A stretch of 64,000 nt of DNA from Pleomorphomonas sp. PLEO. GTDB lineage: Bacteria > Pseudomonadota > Alphaproteobacteria > Rhizobiales > Pleomorphomonadaceae. Positions 26,231 to 33,152 of the stretch are shown here, piece after piece. The notes below the pieces were generated by a model. The model saw only the letters and a list, made by a program, of their open reading frames with translations. It searched no databases and had not been told where the DNA came from. The stretch spans positions 5,082,001 through 5,146,000 of the forward strand of contig NZ_CP166625.1 in NCBI RefSeq assembly GCF_041320595.1, given 5' to 3'. The position numbers and the translations under genes were made by a program. Numbering within the stretch: position 1 is the first letter of the stretch; every line of letters begins with the position of its first letter.

Positions 26231-27148
26231 TTGATTTTGCTTGCCAATACCGAGGCCGAGCCCGGTTTTTCCCATGCCGTCGATACCCTTCTGGCCGGGG
26301 GAGCCGCGCTTGACGCGCTGGTCGAGGGCATTGGCCACGTTGAGGCGGCGCCGAGCGTCCGCTCTGTCGGCTACGGCGGCTGGCCCAACATGGTTGGCGA
26401 CATGGAATGTGATGGCGCTGTGATGGACGGCACCACGCTTTCCGTCGGCGCGGTCGGCGCGGTGCCGCGAACGCTGCACGTGGCCGCGCTGGCGCGCGAG
26501 GTAATGCGCCGCCTGCCGCACGTCATGTTGACCGGCGAAGGCGCTCGTCGTTTCGCAAGTGAAATCGGTTTCACTGAGGACGACGTGCTCTATCCCGACA
26601 GCAAGCGGGTCTGGCGCGAAAAGCTCGACGACCTGCTCGACGACAAGGCGCGGGCCGCCTTCCCGAACATACCGCTCATCCCGCTCTCCAACGCCATCAC
26701 TGATCCCGAGCGGGTGCGCGACACCACCGTGTTCCTCGGCGTCGACGCGGGCGGAAACGCGGCCGTTGCCACCTCGACGTCCGGCTGGGCCTGGAAGTAT
26801 CCGGGACGGCTTGGCGACAGTCCGATTCCCGGCGCCGGTTTCTACGCCGACAGCCGCTATGGCGTCGCCGCCTGCACGCACACCGGCGAGATGACCATGC
26901 GCTGCGTCACCTCGCATGCCGTGGTGCAGGGACTGAAATTCGGCCTTTCCCTCGATGCGGCGGTAGAGCGCGCCGCCGAGGACCTCCTCGCCCTCAAGGG
27001 TGGCTTCATCGGCGAGGTGGTCATCCATGCGCTCGACAATAAAAACAAGCATCGCGTCGTCACGCTCAGGGCGAGCAAGCCGGTCTCCTATTGGTTCTGG
27101 GAACCCGGCATGCCCGCACCGGAGCGGCGGCAATCGGAACAGCTTTGA
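26231..27148 (+). CDS. Ntn-hydrolase of the N4-(beta-N-acetylglucosaminyl)-L-asparaginase/isoaspartyl peptidase family
   Basis: This 305-residue protein is a precursor of the asparaginase 2 family, which self-cleaves before a threonine to create the active N-terminal nucleophile. The site is R-D164-T165-T166, with T165 the expected nucleophile, followed by the substrate-binding stretch SGWAWKYPGRLGDSPIPGAG, very close to glycosylasparaginases, and GEMTMRCVTSH in place of the usual TG-G-E region. There is no signal peptide, so hydrolysis occurs in the cytoplasm after import. It starts with TTG three bases after the ATPase stop, with AAGGA upstream. Being inside an amino-acid uptake operon, it probably releases aspartate from an imported N4- or beta-linked asparagine/aspartate derivative. 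Confidence 0.9.
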   Translation: MILLANTEAEPGFSHAVDTLLAGGAALDALVEGIGHVEAAPSVRSVGYGGWPNMVGDMECDGAVMDGTTLSVGAVGAVPRTLHVAALAREVMRRLPHVMLTGEGARRFASEIGFTEDDVLYPDSKRVWREKLDDLLDDKARAAFPNIPLIPLSNAITDPERVRDTTVFLGVDAGGNAAVATSTSGWAWKYPGRLGDSPIPGAGFYADSRYGVAACTHTGEMTMRCVTSHAVVQGLKFGLSLDAAVERAAEDLLALKGGFIGEVVIHALDNKNKHRVVTLRASKPVSYWFWEPGMPAPERRQSEQL

Positions 27149-27164
27149 CTAGAGGAGACACATC

Positions 27165-27962
27165 ATGCACAGGTTTCTGAAGACAACTCTTGCCGCCGCG
27201 GCCGTCTGCTTGACGCTGGCGAGCGCGGCCAGCGCCGGCTCCAAGCTGCAGGAAATCCTCGACGCTGGTACCATCCGCATCGGCGTATCGCTGGGTGGTG
27301 AGCCTATCGGCTTCCGCGACGACAAGAACAATCCGGTTGGCTACGACGTCGATGTCGCCACCATGCTGGCCGAAAAGCTCGGCGTGAAGCCCGAGTTCAC
27401 CGACGTCTCGGGCGACGCCCGCGTCTCCATGCTGGTGGCCAATCAGCTCGATCTGGTGGTCGCCAACACGTCGGCGACGCTGGCCCGCGCCAAGGCGGTC
27501 AGCTTCTCGATCCCCTATAACCGCGCGGGTCTCCGCATCATCGTGCAGGCCGATGCCGGCATCACCACGCTGGAAGGCTTGGCCGGCAAGAAGGTCGTCG
27601 TCGGTCGCGGCACCACCGGTGAGACTTTCCTGAAGAGCGCCGTGCCGACCGCCGAGCTGGTCTACACCGACAACTTCTCGCCGGATGGCGTGCTGCTGCT
27701 CAAGCAGAAGCGCGTTGACGCCGGCATCGAGGACTCGTCGATGCTCGACTACCTCGCCACCAAGGACCCGTCGCTGGTCACCCTGCCGGGCCTGTATTCC
27801 AACGACCCGATCGGCATCGCCATTGCCCAGGGGGACCCTGACTTCCAGCGCTGGGTCGACATGTTCGTCTCCGATTACATCCAGTCGGGCGCCTATCAGG
27901 CCAACTACAAGAAGTGGTGGGGCGAGAAGGCCAACCCGCCGACGCTGACCCCGCTCTGGTAA
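27165..27962 (+). CDS. Amino-acid ABC transporter substrate-binding protein
   Basis: This 265-residue family 3 periplasmic binding protein has a signal peptide with likely cleavage after ASA at residue 24. Mature-domain hallmarks are GTIRIGVSLGGEPIGFRDD, GYDVDVATMLAEKLGV and SVANTSATLARA-like (VVANTSATLARAKAVSFS). GAGGAGA precedes the ATG. It is last in the operon, after the hydrolase, and is followed by a strong terminator. The ligand is an amino acid or a small derivative; the hydrolase suggests a substituted asparagine. Confidence 0.95.
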   Translation: MHRFLKTTLAAAAVCLTLASAASAGSKLQEILDAGTIRIGVSLGGEPIGFRDDKNNPVGYDVDVATMLAEKLGVKPEFTDVSGDARVSMLVANQLDLVVANTSATLARAKAVSFSIPYNRAGLRIIVQADAGITTLEGLAGKKVVVGRGTTGETFLKSAVPTAELVYTDNFSPDGVLLLKQKRVDAGIEDSSMLDYLATKDPSLVTLPGLYSNDPIGIAIAQGDPDFQRWVDMFVSDYIQSGAYQANYKKWWGEKANPPTLTPLW

Positions 27963-28004
27963 GAAGGCGGCAATAGACCGCCATTTATGGACCGCAGACG
28001 CGCC

Positions 28005-28039
28005 TCGGCGTCGGTGAAAACCGGCGCCGAGTTTTTTTG
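28005..28039 (+). terminator. Rho-independent terminator of the amino-acid ABC operon
   Basis: CTCGGCGTCGG and CCGGCGCCGAG (one G-T pair) flank a six-base loop and are followed by seven T. It lies 43 bases after the binding-protein stop. Confidence 0.9.
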
Positions 28040-28088
28040 CAGCAGCGGCGCCTGCATAAGCTGACGCCGGGCTTTCATATTGGGAAAT

Positions 28089-29081
28089 TCAACCGGTACC
28101 GCGGGCGATGAAGCGCGTCGGAATGTCCAGTCCCATGGCTGGAAACTCCTCCGGCGCCTTGAGATAGGCCAGGATGCTGGCAACCAGCTCCGACCGGTCG
28201 AACCCGACGCTGGAAATATCGTAGGCGGCGAAATTGCCCTTTTCGACAGCGTCGAAGCCGTAAAGCAGGTAGTCGGTCGGCGGCCGCCGGCCCACTCGGC
28301 CGAGGCTGTCCATCACGCCCATCGCCATGGAGTCGGAGGTACAAAACACGGCGTCCGGCAGGACACCGGCAATGGCCGCTGCCGCCTTGGCACCCGAGTC
28401 ATAGGAATAGTCGCCGCCGATCTCCAGAAGAAGGCGGATACCGGCAGCGGCACAGGCCGACCGATAGGCGTTGATTCGCGCCTCCTCAACCAGCGAGCTG
28501 GCACGGCCGGTAACCAGAACGGCGCTGCCAACGCCACGGTCGCGGGCGTGTCGCACCAGTTCGCCGATACCGCTCTCTTCGTCGATATGGATGCGGGCGC
28601 TCTCGGCATCGGCGCGACCGTTCAGCATCAGTACGTTGTCACTGTGGAAGAGGGCGCGCACCTCGCCGGCATCGGCGAAGTCGGAGAATACCAGCGCGGC
28701 ATGCACGTGGTAGCTCAGCGAATTGCGAAGGAAGTCGTCGATGCGCTTGGTGCGGCCGACACGGATCAGGATGGCCTGCTTGCCGAGCGACTGGATGGCT
28801 TCGAGCAGCGGATCGAACAGGTCGAGGTCGGAGAGGTCGCTGAGGTAATTGATGATGACAGCGACAAGGTCGATCGACTTGGTGGCAAGGCCGCGCGCCA
28901 GTGGGTTCTGGTGATAGCCGAGCTCGGCCGCTGCCTTCAGCACCCGTTCCTTCTTCTCAAGCGACACCGGCCGGCGGCTCGGCGACAGTGCCCGCGACAC
29001 GATGGCCGGTGCCACCCCGGCCACACGCGCCACATCGGCGATCGTCGGGCGTTTGCCCTCGCGAGGCGGCTTTTCGGTCAT
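28089..29081 (-). CDS. LacI-family transcriptional regulator of the amino-acid ABC operon
   Basis: This 330-residue repressor has a helix-turn-helix at residues 13-34 (TIADVARVAGVAPAIVSRAL) and a ligand domain starting LVAVIINYLSDLSDLDLFD. It is convergent with the transporter operon. A LacI-type operator at 24120-24135 on that operon's promoter is the obvious target. LacI proteins usually bind sugars or nucleobases, so the inducer may be a glycosylated compound rather than a plain amino acid; this is inference. Confidence 0.94.
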   Translation of the reverse strand: MTEKPPREGKRPTIADVARVAGVAPAIVSRALSPSRRPVSLEKKERVLKAAAELGYHQNPLARGLATKSIDLVAVIINYLSDLSDLDLFDPLLEAIQSLGKQAILIRVGRTKRIDDFLRNSLSYHVHAALVFSDFADAGEVRALFHSDNVLMLNGRADAESARIHIDEESGIGELVRHARDRGVGSAVLVTGRASSLVEEARINAYRSACAAAGIRLLLEIGGDYSYDSGAKAAAAIAGVLPDAVFCTSDSMAMGVMDSLGRVGRRPPTDYLLYGFDAVEKGNFAAYDISSVGFDRSELVASILAYLKAPEEFPAMGLDIPTRFIARGTG

Positions 29082-29265
29082 GGTGGCAGGGTCCGTTCCG
29101 GAGTGGATGCAAGAGCTTATCGCATGATTGGAAGTAAAGTGGAAAGCATGTTGCGCCCCGCTTTTCTCAATAGGTCAAGGTATTCCCTCTGAACAAACGA
29201 CGGCTGGGGGTGAACCGTTATTTCACTCTTTTCTGGAATCATGGGTTCAAGACAGGAGTAGAAGC

Positions 29266-30954
29266 GTGAATTCCGACGAAGTGTCCCGCCAACCTGATCT
29301 GCGTGCGGTATCCGATCAGCTCGAGGCTGCTCGTTCGCGGATTGAGGAACGTTTCGTTGAGGGTGGCAGGGCGCTCATGGCGGCCTATGACATCGTCGCC
29401 CGCCTTCTTGCCGCGATCGAAGGCGTCACTGGCGCCCTTGATGACCAGGCCTGCGAAGAAGCAGCCGCCCGGCTAACCGCGACGCTGAAGGGCCTCACCG
29501 ATCTCGTGGAAAGCGAGGCCGCCGCCGGGCGGCGCCTCGCATCGGTCCTCGCCGACGGCGAAGCCATCACGCCGCGCACGCGCGACATGCAGCGCTCACT
29601 GCGTTATCTCACGACCTGCGCCATGCAAACCAGGATTGCCGGTGCCGGCGTGACCGAGTTCGGCCAATTTGCTGACGATGTCGACAAATACGTTGGATCG
29701 GCGATCGGGCAGATTGATGTTTTTGCCGCAAAGGTCGGCGAACTGAGCACCCAGCTTGCGGCGGCCTGCGCCAGCGGGAAAGGCCCCAACCTGGAGGCTC
29801 AGGTATCAGCCGTTGCCACGACATTGACCGAAGCGCTCGATGCGGTCCATCACCGCCGCGCCGGCCTGAGACGCCTCGCAGCCGGCACGACGGATGTCGC
29901 AAGATCCGTACAGGAAAAGGTCGGCAAAGTGCTGTCGGCGCTGCAAGTCGGCGATGTGGCCCGTCAGCGGATCGAACATGTGCAGGCCGGCATCGCCATC
30001 CTTCTCGACGAACTCAAGCGGTGCGAGACAGACCGACAAGCCGAGGCGCTGACGGAAGTCGCCATTCGCCTGCTGGCCGCGCAGACCTCCGCGTTAATCA
30101 AGGACTTCACCGAGCAGACGCGTGTGGTTGTCGCTTCCATCGAGGGGCTGGCGGTCGAAGCGGAGCGAGTCCTTGCGCTGAACGGCAAGGCGGGCGGCGG
30201 CGGCAACGAAACTATGCAGGCGATCGAGGAAGGCGTCAGCCTCACCCGCAACGTGGTGGGCGACATTGAACGATCAGGCGCGCTCGCTGCCGCCGCCTAT
30301 GCCGCCACCAAGCAAGTTGCCAACGAACTGCTCAGCAACATGGGCAACATCGGCAATATCCGGAGCGTTCGCGACGACATCCGGTGTCTTGCCATCAACG
30401 CTTATCTCCGCAGCAACCGCCTGGGGGCGAAGGGCCGTGCCGTCGGCGTGGTGGCCGCGGAAATGAATATCTATGCCGCAAGGCTCGGCGTCGCAGCGGA
30501 GGACATACTGCGGCGACTGTCGACCATGCGAGAGACGGCGGCCGGCATCGACGCCGAAGCCAAGGGCCGCAAGGTCGACATCGGCAGCGAGGTCGATGGC
30601 GCCGTCGCCACCCTACGCGAGGCCAGCGCACGGACCAGCCTGCATCTTCAGGAAGCGGCGGACAGCGGCAACGCCATAGCCGAGCGTATCGGGCATATCG
30701 CCCGTGACATCAATTTTGCCAAAGATCTCGGCGAGCATCTGGAATCCTGCCGCCGGCTGTTCGGCAGCGATGGCAATCTCAGTCTGGCGCGGGACGCCAA
30801 GGAGCATGCCGGCTTCTCCGAGCGCCTTTTTGCCGTCTATACGATGGCCGCCGAGCGCGACATTCACCGCGCCATTCTGGGATCGAACGGCGCGCCGACG
30901 CCGACAGTCGTCGCAAAAGAGAGCGAAGACCTGTTCGACGACGTTCTGTTCTGA
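29266..30954 (+). CDS. Soluble methyl-accepting-chemotaxis-like protein with divergent signalling tip
   Basis: This 562-residue, mostly helical protein has no signal peptide or membrane segment. Residues about 220-240 hold LQVGDVARQRIEHVQ, a motif seen in chemotaxis-type proteins. Residues 368-405 resemble the hairpin tip of chemoreceptors (ordinarily [28 protein letters not shown]), but read IRCLAINAYLRSNRLGAKG and RAVGVVAAEM, with the acidic/AIEA positions changed. Coiled-coil-like stretches flank the tip. The start is GTG at 29266 with AGGAG seven bases upstream; an in-frame extension to 29128 is not supported. Whether it still binds CheA/CheW is unknown. It may be a specialised cytosolic receptor or a structural relative. 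Confidence 0.75.
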   Translation: MNSDEVSRQPDLRAVSDQLEAARSRIEERFVEGGRALMAAYDIVARLLAAIEGVTGALDDQACEEAAARLTATLKGLTDLVESEAAAGRRLASVLADGEAITPRTRDMQRSLRYLTTCAMQTRIAGAGVTEFGQFADDVDKYVGSAIGQIDVFAAKVGELSTQLAAACASGKGPNLEAQVSAVATTLTEALDAVHHRRAGLRRLAAGTTDVARSVQEKVGKVLSALQVGDVARQRIEHVQAGIAILLDELKRCETDRQAEALTEVAIRLLAAQTSALIKDFTEQTRVVVASIEGLAVEAERVLALNGKAGGGGNETMQAIEEGVSLTRNVVGDIERSGALAAAAYAATKQVANELLSNMGNIGNIRSVRDDIRCLAINAYLRSNRLGAKGRAVGVVAAEMNIYAARLGVAAEDILRRLSTMRETAAGIDAEAKGRKVDIGSEVDGAVATLREASARTSLHLQEAADSGNAIAERIGHIARDINFAKDLGEHLESCRRLFGSDGNLSLARDAKEHAGFSERLFAVYTMAAERDIHRAILGSNGAPTPTVVAKESEDLFDDVLF

Positions 30955-31079
30955 TCCCACTCGGATTGCCCGCCGTCGATTGGCCGAAGCGCCGACATGA
31001 CGGGCATCGCACTCCCTCCTATAATCCTCTCAGAAAGAAGCGGACCAAGGCGGATCGCTTCTCACGACCGGAGAGGAAA

Positions 31080-32030
31080 ATGAAAAAGCGCCCGCTCGGG
31101 AAAACCGGCTTCGACATCGCGCCACTGGTGTTCGGTGGCAATGTCTTCGGCTGGACCATTGACGAGAAGGCCAGCTTCGACGTGCTGGATGCCTTCGTCG
31201 ATCACGGCTTCGATGCCATCGACACCGCCGACGTCTATTCCCGCTGGAAGCCCGGCAATCAGGGCGGCGAATCCGAGACGATCATCGGCCGTTGGCTGAA
31301 GGCCCGGCCGGGTGTCCGCGACAAGGTGAAGATCTTCACCAAGGTAGGTTCCGATCTAGGCCTTCCTGGCGAGAAAGGTCTCGGCGAGAAATGGGTGCTA
31401 CAGGCGGTCGACCGGTCGCTTGCCCGTCTGGGTATCGATCGGATCGACCTCTACTTCTCGCATTGGCCGGACGAAACACCCTATGAGGAAACACTCGGTG
31501 CCTATGACAAGCTGATCCGTGGCGGCAAGGTCAGGGCGATCGGAGCGTCAAACGTCAACGCCGAACAACTCGGCGCGGCGCTTTCCGTGTCGCGGCAACA
31601 GCATCTGCCGACCTATCAGGTGCTTCAGCCCAACTATAGTCTGGCCGAACGTGGGCAGTTCGACGGCGCGTTGCGCGATCTCTGCATGCATGAGGATATC
31701 GGCGTCATTCCCTACTATAGCCTCGCCTCGGGCTTCCTGACCGGCAAGTATCGATCCGCTGACGACCTTAAAGGCAGCAGCCGGGCAGGCAGCGTCGAGA
31801 AATACATCAACGCACGTGGTTTCGGCATTCTCTCGGCAATCGACCAGGTGGCCGAAGCTCACCATGCCAAGCCGGCGGAAGTGGCGCTCGCCTGGCTGAT
31901 GGCTCGCCCGGGCATCACGGCGCCAATCGCCAGCGCGACCAAGGTGGCGCATGTCGAGAGCTTCGCCCATGCGGCGACGCTGCATCTGGCGCCGGCCGAA
32001 ATCGATCTGCTGGACAAGGCAAGCGCCTGA
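31080..32030 (+). CDS. Aldo/keto reductase
   Basis: This 316-residue NADPH-dependent TIM-barrel oxidoreductase begins MKKRPLGKTGFDIAPLVFGG. Conserved features are the D-x-A-D-V-Y-S active-site region (IDTADVYSRW), the lysine in KIFTKVG and histidine in YFSHWPDE, and the C-terminal cofactor segment PGITAPIASATKVAHVES. GGAGAGGA lies close upstream of the ATG at 31080, which excludes the 38-residue in-frame extension. Its neighbours give no clear pathway; deoC is convergent. Confidence 0.93.
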   Translation: MKKRPLGKTGFDIAPLVFGGNVFGWTIDEKASFDVLDAFVDHGFDAIDTADVYSRWKPGNQGGESETIIGRWLKARPGVRDKVKIFTKVGSDLGLPGEKGLGEKWVLQAVDRSLARLGIDRIDLYFSHWPDETPYEETLGAYDKLIRGGKVRAIGASNVNAEQLGAALSVSRQQHLPTYQVLQPNYSLAERGQFDGALRDLCMHEDIGVIPYYSLASGFLTGKYRSADDLKGSSRAGSVEKYINARGFGILSAIDQVAEAHHAKPAEVALAWLMARPGITAPIASATKVAHVESFAHAATLHLAPAEIDLLDKASA

Positions 32031-32045
32031 CATCAAGTCGGCCGG

Positions 32046-32087
32046 AAGAAAAGCCGTGACTGTTCCCCGAGGGGACCCGGTCACGGC
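32046..32087 (-). terminator. Terminator of deoC (possibly bidirectional)
   Basis: GCCGTGAC/GTCACGGC arms (32053-32087) enclose a second short stem. Read on the minus strand it is followed by TTTTCTT, giving a good terminator after deoC; on the plus strand the T run is poor. Confidence 0.65.
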
Positions 32088-32095
32088 GTCTTCCC

Positions 32096-32773
32096 TTATA
32101 AGTCCCCGAAATGCGCTTCCCGCATCAGTGCGACGCCGCGGCTGGTGCCAATGCGGTTCGCCCCAGCCTCGACCATCGCCATGGCCTCGGCAAAGGACCG
32201 GATGCCGCCCGACGCCTTGACGCCGACGTCCGGCCCTACCGTATGTCGCATCAGGGCCACGGCTTCGACGGTCGCGCCCTTCTGGGTGAAACCGGTAGAG
32301 GTTTTGACAAAATCGGCGCCAGCCGCCTTGGCGGCAAGCGAGGCAGCGACGATCTCGTCGTCCGTCAGAAGTGCCGTCTCTAAGATCACCTTGAGCAGCG
32401 CGGGACCGCAAGCGGCTTTCAGCGCCGTCACCTCTTCGCCAATCGGGCCGGCACCGACACTCTTCAGGGTGCCGATGGAGATCACCATATCAACCTCAGC
32501 GGCCCCTTCAGCGATCACCCATTCCACTTCGCGACGTTTGAGGTCGGTGGAGGTGGCGCCAAGTGGGAAGCCGACCACCGAGCAAGTTTTGACCGGCGAA
32601 CCGCGCAGGGCCGCCACCACGCGCGGGATATTGAGCGGGTTGACGCAGACGGAGGCAAAGTTCCACTGCAACGCTTCGGCACAAAACTGCTCGACATCGG
32701 CCTCGGTTGCATCCGGCCGCAGGATCGTGTGATCGATGATGGCGGCGAGCGCTGCCGACGAAGTGATGGACAT
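32096..32773 (-). CDS. deoC: Deoxyribose-phosphate aldolase
   Basis: This 225-residue class I aldolase splits 2-deoxyribose-5-phosphate to glyceraldehyde-3-phosphate and acetaldehyde. The Schiff-base lysine is K157 in FVKTSTGF, with D95 (VDMVISIG) and K186 (GVKASGGI) as the other catalytic residues. The ATG at 32773 is preferred over two ATGs five codons upstream because GGGAGA lies six bases before it. It stands alone, convergent with the aldo/keto reductase, without other deoxynucleoside genes nearby. Confidence 0.95.
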   Translation of the reverse strand: MSITSSAALAAIIDHTILRPDATEADVEQFCAEALQWNFASVCVNPLNIPRVVAALRGSPVKTCSVVGFPLGATSTDLKRREVEWVIAEGAAEVDMVISIGTLKSVGAGPIGEEVTALKAACGPALLKVILETALLTDDEIVAASLAAKAAGADFVKTSTGFTQKGATVEAVALMRHTVGPDVGVKASGGIRSFAEAMAMVEAGANRIGTSRGVALMREAHFGDL

Positions 32774-33152
32774 GATGTCTCCCATCATATGCTCTGGCGC
32801 AAAGACGCGCTCGTTCGAACTATACTGAGGTTGCCCCGCTACGGAATGCGCCGAAAGTTCAGGGACGGAGCGGATTTGACAGTTGAGTTCCGGCTGAAAT
32901 AGGGCATCAGCGCGAACGTCAAACTCACAAGCCCCCTAAAAGCATAGGATTGCCAGCGGTTCTCATGGCGGCGACATTTGCGCTGAGCTTGGTATTGGCG
33001 GATGCAAATATCTGAGCAAACCACTAGCACCTATTTGATTCCGGTGCCGTTCACGACGTCGGCAACCGCTAGCGCACATGCCTTGCGCGGGGATTACGAG
33101 GCCGTGTCGCAGCCCCGATCCTGGTAGAGCGCAGTCCTCACAGTCATTGCGT
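32774..33152. other. Intergenic region upstream of deoC
   Basis: About 380 bases between deoC and the EIIC-EAL gene, both on the minus strand. No gene, repeat or RNA was recognised. It should include the deoC promoter and the 3' end of the EAL transcript. Confidence 0.5.

Noticed and set aside
29210-29226. GTGAA ... TTTCAC repeat before the MCP-like gene as a second LacI operator
   Set aside because: The spacer differs from the clear operator at 24120-24135 and the arms are shorter; probably chance.
32839-33030. Minus-strand 63-codon frame between deoC and the EIIC-EAL gene
   Set aside because: No ribosome site, family resemblance or operon context; likely chance.
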